From contig JAKZAN010000039.1 in assembly GCA_023053545.1 (NCBI GenBank), positions 511,001 through 575,000 of the forward strand: 64,000 bases of DNA, given 5' to 3'. Source of the DNA: Lepidurus packardi. Lineage: Eukaryota > Arthropoda > Branchiopoda > Notostraca > Triopsidae. The notes below the pieces were generated by a model, which saw only the letters and a program-made list of their open reading frames with translations, made no database searches and was not told the DNA's origin. Below, in pieces: positions 1 through 13,100 of this stretch. Position 1 is the first letter of the stretch, and every line of letters begins with the position of its first letter. The translations under genes and the position numbers were made by a program.

Positions 1-50
1 GAATTAATTCCTTACGGACTTAATTAATTCCTTACGTACTTAATTAATTC

Positions 51-1738
51 CTTACGGTCTGAATTAATTCCGTACGGATTTTATTAATTCCTTACGGACT
101 GAATTAATTCATTACGGACTCAAATAATTCCTTACGGACTGAATTAATTCATTACGGACTGAATTAATTCTTTAATTAATTCCTTACGGACTGAATTAAT
201 TTCATACGGACTGAATTAATTCATTACGGACTGAACTAATTCCTTACGGACTGAATTAATTCCTTACGGACTGAATTAATTCCTTACGGACTGAATTAAT
301 TCCTTACGGACTGAATTAATACCTTACGGACTGAATTAAATCCTTACGGACTGAATTAATTCCTTACGGACTGAATTAATTCCTTACGGACTGAATTAAT
401 TCCTTACTGACTGAAATAATTCCTTACGGACTGAATTAATTCCTTGCGGACTGAATTAATTCCTTACTGACTGAATTAATTCCTTACGGACTTAATTAAT
501 TCCTTACGTACTTTATTAATTCCTTACGGTCTGAATTAATTCCGTACGGATTTTATTAATTCCTTACGGACTGAATTAATTCCGTACGGATTTTATTAAT
601 TCCTTACGGACTGAATAAATTCCTTACGAACTGAATTAATTCCGTACGGATTTTATTAATTCCTTACGGACTGAATTAATTCATTACGGACTGAATTAAT
701 TCCTTACTGACTGAATTAATTCATTACGGACTGAATTAATTCCTTACGGACTGAATTAATTCCTTAATTAATTCCTTACGGACTGAATTAATTCATTACG
801 GACTTAATTAATCGATTACGGACTGAATTAATTCCTTACGTACTGAACTTATTCCTTACGGACTGAATTAATTGATTACGGACTGAATTAATTCCTTACG
901 GTCTGAATTAATTCCGTACGGATTTTATTAATTCCTTACGGACTGAATTAATTCATTACGGACTCAAATAATTCCTTACGGACTGAATTAATTCATTACG
1001 GACTGAATTAATTCTTTAATTAATTCCTTACGGACTGAATTAATTTCATACGGACTGAATTAATTCATTACGGACTGAACTAATTCCTTACGGACTGAAT
1101 TAATTCCTTACGGACTGAATTAATTCCTTACGGACTGAATTAATTCCTTACGGACTGAATTAATACCTTACGGACTGAATTAAATCCTTACGGACTGAAT
1201 TAATTCCTTACGGACTGAATTAATTCCTTACGGACTGAATTAATTCCTTACTGACTGAATTAATTCCTTACGGACTGAATTAATTCCTTGCGGACTGAAT
1301 TAATTCCTTACTGACTGAATTAATTCCTTACGGACTTAATTAATTCCTTACGTACTTTATTAATTCCTTACGGTCTGAATTAATTCCGTACGGATTTTAT
1401 TAATTCCTTACGGACTGAATTAATTCCGTACGGATTTTATTAATTCCTTACGGACTGAATAAATTCCTTACGAACTGAATTAATTCCGTACGGATTTTAT
1501 TAATTCCTTACGGACTGAATTAATTCATTACGGACTGAATTAATTCCTTACTGACTGAATTAATTCATTACGGACTGAATTAATTCCTTACGGACTGAAT
1601 TAATTCCTTAATTAATTCCTTACGGACTGAATTAATTCATTACGGACTTAATTAATCGATTACGGACTGAATTAATTCCTTACGTACTGAACTTATTCCT
1701 TACGGACTGAATTAATTGATTACGGACTGAATTAATAC
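51..1738. repeat. Higher-order repeat, period 844 bp, two copies
   Basis: The variant-monomer order starting near GGTCTGAATTAATTCCGTAC is repeated once at a distance of 844 bp. The rare CTCAAATAATTCC variant occurs at 121 and 965, and the short TTCTTTAATTAATTCC unit follows each at the same distance. Part of the same block reappears later (CTCAAATAATTCC at about 3,825). The two copies diverge after about 895 and 1,738. Boundaries were judged by eye. Confidence 0.75.
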
Positions 1739-4700
1739 CTTACGGACTGAATTAAATCCTTACGGACTGAATTAATTCCTTACGGACTGAATTAATTCCT
1801 TACGGACTGAATTAATAACTTACTGACTGAATTAATTCCTTACGGACTGAATTAATTCCTTACGGACTGAATTAATTCCTTACGGACTGAATTAATTCCT
1901 TACGGACTTAATTAATTCCTTACGTACTTAATTAATTCCTTACGGTCTGAATTAATTCCGTACGGATTTTATTAATTCCTCACGGACTGAATTAATTCCG
2001 TACGGATTTTATTAATTCCTTACGTACTGAATTAATTCCTTACTGTCTGAATTAATTCCGTACGGATTTTATTAATTCCTTACGGACTGAATTTATTCAT
2101 TACGGACTTAATTAATCCATTACGGATTGAATTATTTCTTTACGTACTGAAGTTATTCCTTACGGACTGAATTAATTACTTACGGACTGAATTATTTCCT
2201 TACGTACTGAAATAATTCCTTACGGACTGAATTAATTCCTTACGGACTGAATTAATTCCTTAATTAATTCCTTACGGACTGAATTAATTTCATACGGACT
2301 GAATTAATTCATTACGGACTTAAATAATCGATTACGGACTGAATTAATTCCTTACGTACTGAACTTATTCCTTACGGACTGAATTAATTCCTTACGGACT
2401 GAATTAATACCTTACGGACTGAATTAAATCCTTACGGACTGAATTAATTCCTTACGGACTGAATTAATTCCTTACGGACTGAATTAATTCCTTACGGACT
2501 GAATTAATTCCTTACGGACTGAATTAATTCCTTACGGACTGAATTAATACCTTACGGACTGAATTAAATCCTTACGGACTGAATTAATTCCTTACGGATT
2601 TTATTCATTCCTTACGGACTGAATTAATTCATTACGGACTTAATTAATCCATTACGGACTGAATTATTTCCTTACGTACTGAAGTTATTCCTTACGGACT
2701 GAATTAATTCCTTACGTACTGAAATAATTCCTTACGGACTGAATTAATTCCTTACGGACTGAATTAATTCCTTACGGACTGAATTAATTCCTTAATTAAT
2801 TCCTTACGGACTGAATTAATTTCATACGGACTGAATTAATTCATTACGGAATTAATTAATCGATTACGGACTGAATTAATTCCTTACGTATTGAACTTAT
2901 TCCTTACGGACTGAATTAATTCCTTACGGACTGAATTAATTCCTTACGGACTGAATTAATTCCTTACGGACTGAATTAATACCTTACGGACTGAATTAAA
3001 TCCTTACGGACTGAATTAATTCCTTACGGACTGAATTAATTCCTTACGGACTGAATTAATTCCTTTCGGACTGAATTAGTTCCTTAAGGACTGAATTAAT
3101 TCCTTACGGACTGAATTAATTCCTTTCGGACTTAGTTAATTCCTTACGTACTTAATTAATTCCTTACGGTCTGAATTAATTCCGTACGGATTTTATTAAT
3201 TCCTTACGGACTGAATTAATTCATTACGGACTGAAGAAATTCCTTACGAACTGAATTAATTCCGTACGGATTTTATTAATTCCTTACGGACTGAATTAAT
3301 TCATTACGGACTGAAATAATTCCTTACGGACTGAATTAATTCATTACGGACTGAATTAATTCCTTAATTAATTCCTTATGGACTGAATTAATTTCATTCG
3401 GACTGAATTAATTCATTACGGACTTAATTAATCGATTACGGACTGAATTAATTCCTTACGGACTGAATTAATTCCTTACGGACTGAATTAATTCCTTACG
3501 GACTGAATTAATTCCTTACGGACTGAATTAATACCTTACGGACTGAATTAAATCCTTACGGACTGAATTATTTCCTTACGGACTGAATTATTTCCTTACG
3601 GACTGAATTAATTCCTTACGGACTGAATTAATTCCTTACGGACTGAATTAATTCCTTACGGACTGAATTAATTCCTTACGGACTTAATTAATTCCTTACG
3701 GACTGAATTAATTCCGTACGGATTTTATTAATTCCTTACGGACTGAATAAATTCCTTACGAACTGAATTAATTCCGTACGGATTTTATTAATTCCTTACG
3801 GACTGAATTAATTCATTACGGACTCAAATAATTCCTTACGGACTGAATTAATTCATTACGGACTGAATTAATTCTTTAATTAATTCCTTACGGACTGAAT
3901 TAATTTCATACGGACTGAATTAATTCATTACGGACTGAATTAATTCCTTACGGACTGAATTAATTCCTTACGGACTGAATTAATACCTTACGGAATGAAT
4001 TAAATCCTTACGGACTGAATTAATTCCTTACGGACTGAATTAATTCCTTACGGACTGAATTAATTCCTTACTGACTGAATTAATTATTTACGGACTGAAT
4101 TAATTCCTTACGGACTGAATTAATTCCTTACTGACTGAATTAATTCCTTACGGACTTAATTAATTCCTTACGTACTTTATTAATTCCTTACGGTCTGAAT
4201 TAATTCCGTACGGATTTTATTAATTCCTTACGGACTGAATTAATTCCGTACGGATTTTATTAATTCCTTACGGACTGAATAAATTCCTTACGAACTGAAT
4301 TAATTCCGTACGGATTTTATTAATTCCTTACGGACTGAATTAATTCATTACGGACTGAATTAATTCCTTACTGACTGAATTAATTCATTACGGACTGAAT
4401 TAATTCCTTACGGACTGAATTAATTCCTTAATTAATTCCTTACGGACTGAATTAATTTCATACGGACTGAATTAATTCATTACGGACTTAATTAATCGAT
4501 TACGGACTGAATTAATTCCTTACGTACTGAACTTATTCCTTACGGACTAAATTAATTCCTTACGGACTGAATTAATACCTTACGGACTGAATTAAATCCT
4601 TACGGACTGAATTAATTCCTTACGGACTGAATTAATTCCTTACGGACTGAATTAATAACTTACTGACTGAATTAATTCCTTACGGACTGAATTAATTCCT

Positions 4701-6370
4701 TACGGACTGAATTAATTCCTTACGGACTGAATTAATTCCTTACGGACTTAATTAATTCCTTACGTACTTAATTAATTCCTTACGGTCTGAATTAATTCCG
4801 TACGGATTTTATTAATTCCTCACGGACTGAATTAATTCCGTACGGATTTTATTAATTCCTTACGTACTTAATTAATTCCTTACGGTCTGAATTAATTCCG
4901 TACGGATTTTATTAATTCCTTACGGACTGAATTTATTCATTACGGACTTAATTAATCCATTACGGATTGAATTATTTCTTTACGTACTGAAGTTATTCCT
5001 TACGGACTGAATTAATTACTTACGGACTGAATTATTTCCTTACGTACTGAAATAATTCCTTACGGACTGAATTAATTCCTTACGGACTGAATTAATTCCT
5101 TAATTACTTCCTTACGGACTGAATTAATTTCATACGGACTGAATTAATTCATTACGGACTTAAATAATCGATTACGGACTGAATTAATTCCTTACGTACT
5201 GAACTTATTCCTTACGGACTGAATTAATTCCTTACGGACTGAATTAATACCTTACGGACTGAATTAAATCCTTACGGACTGAATTAATTCCTTACGGACT
5301 GAATTAAATCCTTACGGACTGAATTAATTCCTTACGGACTGAATTAATTCCTTACGGACTGAATTAATTCCTTACGGACTGAATTAATTCCTTACGGACT
5401 GAATTAATTCCTTACGGACTGAATTAATTCCTTACGGACTGAATTAATTCCTTACGGACTGAATTAATTCCTTACGGACTGAATTAATTCCTTACGGACT
5501 GAATTAATTCCTTACTGACTGAATTAATTCCTTACGGACTGAATTAATTCCTTACGGACTGAATTAATTCCTTACTGACTGAATTAATTCCTTACGGACT
5601 TAATTAATTCCTTACGTACTTTATTAATTCCTTACGGTCTGAATTAATTCCGTACGGATTTTATTAATTCCTTACGGACTGAATTAATTCCGTACGGATT
5701 TTATTATTTCCTTACGGACTTAATAAATTCCTTACGAACTGAATTAATTCCGTACGGATTTTATTAATTCCTTACGGACTGAATTAATTCATTACGGACT
5801 GAATTAATTCCTTACTGACTGAATTAATTCATTACGGACTGAATTAATTCCTTACGGACTGAATTAATTCCTTAATTAATTCCTTACGGACGGAATTAAT
5901 TTCATACGGACTGAATTAATTCATTACGGACTTAATTAATCGATTACGGACTGAATTAATTCCTTACGTACTGAACTTATTCCTTACGGACTGAATTAAT
6001 TCCTTACGGACTGAATTAATACCTTACGGACTGAATTACATCCTTACGGACTGAATTAATTCCTTACGGACTGAATTAATTCCTTACGGACTGAATTAAT
6101 TCCTTACTGACTGAATTAATTCCTTACGGACTTAATTAATTCCTTACGTACTTAATTAATTCCTTACGGTCTGAATTAATTCCGTACGGATTTTATTAAT
6201 TCCTCACGGACTGAATTAATTCCGTACGGATTTTATTAATTCCTTACGTACTTAATTAATTCCTTACGGTCTGAATTAATTCCGTACGGATTTTATTATT
6301 TCCTTACGGACTGAATTTATTCATTACGGACTTAATTAATCCATTACGGATTGAATTATTTCTTTACGTA

Positions 6371-8155
6371 CTGAAGTTATTCCTTACGGACTGAATTAAT
6401 TACTTACGGACTGAATTATTTCCTTACGTACTGAACTTATTCCTTACGGACTGAATTAATTCCTTACGGACTGAATTAATTCCTTACGGACTGAATTAAT
6501 TCCTTACGGACTGAATTAATACCTTACGGACTGAAATAAATCCTTACGGACTGAATTAATTCCGTACGGACTGAATTAATTCCTTACGGACTGAATTAAT
6601 TCCTTACTGACTGAATTAATTCCTTACTGACTGAATTAATTCCTTACGGACTGAATTAATTCCTTACGGACTGAATTAATTCCTTACGGACTGAATTAAT
6701 TCCTTACGGACTGAATTAATTCCTTACGGACTTAATTAATTCCTTACGTACTTTATTAATTCCTTACGGTCTGAATTAATTCCGTACGGATTTTATTAAT
6801 TCCTTACGGACTGAATCAATTCCGTACAGATTTTATTAATTCCTTACGGACTGAATAAATTCCTTACGAACTGAATAAATTCCGTACGGATTTTATTAAT
6901 TCCTTACGGACTGAATTAATTCCTTACGGACTGAATTAATTCCTTACGGACTGAATTAATACCTTACGGACCGAATTAAATCCTTTCGGACTGAATTAAT
7001 TCCTTACGGACTGAATTAATTCCTTACGGACTGAATCAATTCCTTAATTAATTCCTTACGGACTGAATTAATTTCATACGGACTGAATTAATTCATTACG
7101 GACTTAATTAATCGATTTCGGACTGAATTAATTCCTTACGGACTGAATTAAATCCTTACGGACTGAATTAATTCATTACGGACTTAATTAAATCCTTACA
7201 GACTGAATTAATTCCTTATGGACTTAATTAATTCCGTAAGGAATGAATTAATTAATTACGTACTGAAGTTATTCCTTACGGACTGAATTAATTACTTACG
7301 GACTGAATTATTTCCTTACGTACTGAACTTATTCCTTACGGACTGAATTAATTCCTTACGGACTGAATTAATTCCTTACGGACTGAATTAATTCCTTACG
7401 GACTGAATTAATACCTTACGGACTGAAATAAATCCTTACGGACTGAATTAATTCCGTACGGACTGAATTAATTCCTTACGGACTGAATTAATTCCTTACT
7501 GACTGAATTAATTCCTTACTGACTGAATTAATTCCTTACGGACTGAATTAATTCCTTACGGACTGAATTAATTCCTTACGGACTGAATTAATTCCTTACG
7601 GACTGAATTAATTCCTTACGGACTTAATTAATTCCTTACGTACTTTATTAATTCCTTACGGTCTGAATTAATTCCGTACGGATTTTATTAATTCCTTACG
7701 GACTGAATCAATTCCGTACAGATTTTATTAATTCCTTACGGACTGAATAAATTCCTTACGAACTGAATAAATTCCGTACGGATTTTATTAATTCCTTACG
7801 GACTGAATTAATTCCTTACGGACTGAATTAATTCCTTACGGACTGAATTAATACCTTACGGACCGAATTAAATCCTTTCGGACTGAATTAATTCCTTACG
7901 GACTGAATTAATTCCTTACGGACTGAATCAATTCCTTAATTAATTCCTTACGGACTGAATTAATTTCATACGGACTGAATTAATTCATTACGGACTTAAT
8001 TAATCGATTTCGGACTGAATTAATTCCTTACGGACTGAATTAAATCCTTACGGACTGAATTAATTCATTACGGACTTAATTAAATCCTTACAGACTGAAT
8101 TAATTCCTTATGGACTTAATTAATTCCGTAAGGAATGAATTAATTAATTACGGAC
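6371..8155. repeat. Higher-order repeat, period 892 bp, two copies
   Basis: A block starting at CTGAAGTTATTCC (6,371 and 7,263) and ending at the rare TTCCGTAAGGAATGAATT (7,232 and 8,124) is tandemly duplicated. Two independent rare markers give the same 892-bp offset. The internal variant monomers, including the GAATCAATTCCGTACAGATT unit, follow in the same order in both copies. Confidence 0.8.
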
Positions 8156-9549
8156 TGAATTAATTCCTTACGGACTGAATTAATTCCTTACGGACATAAT
8201 TAATTCCTTAATTAATTCCTTACGGACTGAATTAATTTCATACGGACTGAATTAATTCCTTACGGACTTAATTAATCGATTACGGACTGAATTAATTCCT
8301 TACGTACTGAACTTATTCCTTACGGACTGAATTAATTCCTTACGGACTGAATTAATTCCTTACGGACTGAATTAATTCCTTACGGACTGAATTAATACCT
8401 TATGGACTGAATTAATACCTTACGGACTGAATTAATTCCTTACGGACTGAATTAATTCCTTACGGACTGAATTAATTCCTTACGGACTGAATTAATTCCT
8501 TACGGACTGAGTTAATTCCTTAATTAATTCCTTACGGACTGAATTAATTTCATACGGACTGAATTAATTCCTTACGGACTTAATTAATCGATTACGGACT
8601 GAATTAATTCCTTACGTACTGAACTTATTCCTTACGGACTGAATTAATTCCTTACGGACTGAATTAATTCCTTACGGACTGAATTAATTCCTTACGGACT
8701 GAATTAATACCTTATGGACGGAATTAATAACTTACGGACTGAATTAATTCCTTACGGACTGAATTAATTCCTTACGGACTGAATTAATTCCTTACGGACC
8801 GAATTAAATCCTTTCGGATTGAATTAATTCCTTACGGACTGAATTAATTCCTTACGGACTGAATTAATTCCTTACGGACCGAATTAAATCCTTTCGGATT
8901 GAATTAATTCCTTACGGACTGAATTAATTCCTTACGGACTGAATCAATTCCTTAACTAATTCCTTACGGACTGAATTAATTTCATACGGACTGAATTAAT
9001 TCATTACGGACTTAATTAATCGATTACGGACTGAATTAATTCCTTACGGACTGAATTAATTCCTTACGGACTGAATTAAATCCGTACGGACTGAATTAAT
9101 ACCTTATGGACTGAATTAATACCTTACTGACTGAATTAATTCCTTACGGACTGAATTAATTCCTTACGGACTGAATTAATTCCTTACGGACCGAATTAAA
9201 TCCTTTCGGACTGAATTAATTCCTTCCGGACTGAATTAATTCATTACGGACTGAATCAATTCCTTAACTAATTCCTTACGGACTGAATTAATTTCATACG
9301 GACTGAATTAATTCATTACGGACTTAATTAATCGATTACGGACTGAATTAATTCCTTACGGACTGAATTAATTCCTTACGGACTGAATTAAATCCTTACG
9401 GACTGAATTAATTCATTACGGACTTAATTAAATCCTTACAGACTGAATTAATTCCTTATGGACTTAATTAATTCCGTAAGGAATGAATTAATTAATTACG
9501 GACTGAAATAATTCCTTACGGACTGAATTAATTCCTTACGGACAGAATT

Positions 9550-10900
9550 AATTCCTTAATTAATTCCTTACGGACTGAATTAATTTCATACGGACTGAAT
9601 TAATTCCTTACGGACTTAATTAATCGATTACGGACTGAATTAATTCCTTACGTACTGAACTTATTCCTTACGGACTGAATTAATTCCTTACGGACTGAAT
9701 TAATTCCTTACGGACTGAATTAATTCCTTACGGACTGAATTAATACCTTATGGACTGAATTAATACCTTACGGACTGAATTAATTCCTTACGGACTGAAT
9801 TAATTCCTTACGGACTGAATTAATTCCTTACGGACTGAATTAATTCCTTACGGACTGAATTAATTCCTTAATTAATTCCTTACGGACTGAATTAATTTCA
9901 TACGGACTGAATTAATTCCTTACGGACTTAATTAATCGATTACGGACTGAATTAATTCCTTACGTACTGAACTTATTCCTTAAGGACTGAATTAATTCCT
10001 TACGGACTGAATTAATTCCTTACGGACTGAATTAATTCCTTACGGACTGAATTAATACCTTATGGACGGAATTAATACCTTACGGACTGAATTAATTCCT
10101 TACGGACTGAATTAATTCCTTACGGACTGAATTAATTCCTTACGGACCGAATTAAATCCTTTCGGATTGAATTAATTCCTTACGGACTGAATTAATTCCT
10201 TACGGACTGAATCAATTCCTTAACTAATTCCTTACGGACTGAATTAATTTCATACGGACTGAATTAATTCCTTACGGACTTAATTAATCGATTACGGACT
10301 GAATTAATTCCTTACGTACTGAACTTATTCCTTACGGACTGAATTAATTCCTTACGGACTGAATTAATTCCTTACGGACTGAATTAATTCCTTACGGACT
10401 GAATTAATACCTTATGGACTGAATTAATACCTTACGGACTGAATTAATTCCTTACGGACTGTATTAATTCCTTACGGACTGAATTAATTCCTTACGGACT
10501 GAATTAATTCCTTACGGACTGAATTAATTCCTTAATTAATTCCTTACGGACTGAATTAATTTCATACGGACTGAATTAATTCCTTACGGACTTAATTAAT
10601 CGATTACGGACTGAATTAATTCCTTACGTACTGAACTTATTCCTTAAGGACTGAATTAATTCCTTACGGACTGAATTAATTCCTTACGGACTGAATTAAT
10701 TCCTTACGGACTGAATTAATACCTTATGGACGGAATTAATACCTTACGGACTGAATTAATTCCTTACGGACTGAATTAATTCCTTACGGACTGAATTAAT
10801 TCCTTACGGACCGAATTAAATCCTTTCGGATTGAATTAATTCCTTACGGACTGAATTAATTCCTTACGGACTGAATCAATTCCTTAACTAATTCCTTACG
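9550..10900. repeat. Higher-order repeat, period 664 bp
   Basis: The short unit CCTTAATTAATTCC at 9,866 and 10,530, and the rare CCTTAAGGACTG at 9,978 and 10,642, both give an offset of 664 bp. Each copy also contains the TTATGGACGG and GGACCGAATTAAATCC variants in the same order. Outer limits are approximate. Confidence 0.7.
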
Positions 10901-13100
10901 GACTGAATTAATTTCATACGGACTGAATTAATTCCTTACGGACTGAATTAATTTCATACGGACTGAATTAATTCATTACGGACTTAATTAATCGATTACG
11001 GACTGAATTAATTCCTTACGGACTGAATTAATTCCTTACGGACTGAATTAAATCCTTACGGACTGAATTAATACCTTATGGACTGAATTAATACCTTACG
11101 GACTGAATTAATTCCTTACGGACTGAATTAATTCCTTACGGACTGAATTAATTCCTTACGGACCGAATTAAATCCTTTCGGACTGAATTAATTCCTTACG
11201 GACTGAATTAATTCCTTACGGACTGAATCAATTCCTTAACTAATTCCTTACGGACTGAATTAATTTCATACGGACTGAATTAATTCATTACGGACTTAAT
11301 TAATCGATTACGGACTGAATTAATTCCTTACGGACTGAATTAATTCCTTACGGACTGAATTAAATCCTTACGGACTGAATTAATTCATTACGGACTTAAT
11401 TAAATCCTTACAGACTGAATTAATTCCTTATGGACTTAATTAATTCCGTAAGGAATGAATTAATTACTTACGGACTGAATTATTTCCTTACGTACTGAAA
11501 TAATTCCTTACGGACTGAATTAATTCCTTACGGACTGAATTAATTCCTTAATTAATTCCTTACGGACTGAATTAATTTCATACGGACTGAATTAATTCAT
11601 TACGGACTTAAATAATCGATTACGGACTGAATTAATTCCTTACGTACTGAACTTATTCCTTACGGACTGAATTAATTCCTTACGGACTGAATTAATACCT
11701 TACGGACTGAATTAAATCCTTACGGACTGAATTAATTCCTTACGGACTGAATTAAATCCTTACGGACTGAATTAATTCCTTACGGACTGAATTAATTCCT
11801 TACGGACTGAATTAATTCCTTACGGACTGAATTAATTCCTTACGGACTGAATTAATTCCTTACGGACTGAATTAATTCCTTACGGACTGAATTAATTCCT
11901 TACGGACTGAATTAATTCCTTACGGACTGAATTAATTCCTTACTGACTGAATTAATTCCTTACTGACTGAATTAATTCCTTACGGACTGAATTAATTCCT
12001 TACGGACTGAATTAATTCCTTACTGACTGAATTAATTCCTTACGGACTTAATTAATTCCTTACGTACTTTATTAATTCCTTACGGTCTGAATTAATTCCG
12101 TACGGATTTTATTAATTCCTTACGGACTGAATTAATTCCGTACGGATTTTATTAATTCCTTACGGACTTAATAAATTCCTTACGAACTGAATTAATTCCG
12201 TACGGATTTTATTAATTCCTTACGGACTGAATTAATTCATTACGGACTGAATTAATTCCTTACTGACTGAATTAATTCATTACGGACTGAATTAATTCCT
12301 TACGGACTGAATTAATTCCTTAATTAATTCCTTACGGACGGAATTAATTTCATACGGACTGAATTAATTCATTACGGACTTAATTAATCGATTACGGACT
12401 GAATTAATTCCTTACGAACTGAACTTATTCCTTACGGACTGAATTAATTCCTTACGGACTGAATTAATACCTTACGGACTGAATTACATCCTTACGGACT
12501 GAATTAATTCCTTACGGACTGAATTAATTCCTTACGGACTGAATTAATTCCTTACGGACTGAATTAATTCCTTACGGACTGAATTAATTCCTTACGGACT
12601 GAATTAATTCCTTACGGACTTAATTAATTCCTTACGTACTTAATTAATTCCTTACGGTCTGAATTAATTCCGTACGGATTTTATTAATTCCTCACGGACT
12701 GAATTAATTCCGTACGGATTTTATTAATTCCTTACGTACTTAATTAATTCCTTACGGTCTGAATTAATTCCGTACGGATTTTATTAATTCCTTACGGACT
12801 GAATTTATTCATTACGGACTTAATTAATCCATTACGGATTGAATTATTTCTTTACGTACTGAAGTTATTCCTTACGGACTGAATTAATTACTTACGGACT
12901 GAATTATTTCCTTACGTACTGAACTTATTCCTTACGGACTGAATTAATTCCTTACGGACTGAATTAATTCCTTACGGACTGAATTAATTCCTTACGGACT
13001 GAATTAATTCCTTAATTAATTCCTTACGGACGGAATTAATTTCATACGGACTGAATTAATTCATTACGGACTTAATTAATCGATTACGGACTGAATTAAT

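Larger units (their letters stand above)
1..13100. repeat. 20-bp satellite array, domain alpha
   Basis: Uninterrupted head-to-tail array of a 20-bp unit (GAATTAATTCCTTACGGACT in this register). Diagnostic variants seen here and not later are CCGTACGGATTTTATTAATT, TTAATTAATCGATTACGG, GTACTGAACTTATTCC, and a 12-bp short unit (CCTTAATTAATTCC context) that lacks the 8 bases ACGGACTG. Longer periods made of many variant monomers recur (844, 892 and 664 bp, listed separately). GC is about 35%, as set by the monomer. I see no gene, RNA gene or mobile element. The canonical unit contains one CpG, in TACGGA. The unit length is not a multiple of three and contains TAA, so no long ORF is expected. Confidence 0.97.

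Noticed and set aside
1..13100. CRISPR-like array (regular short repeats)
   Set aside because: The repeats are directly adjacent with no unique spacers, the unit is 20 bp, and the context is eukaryotic.
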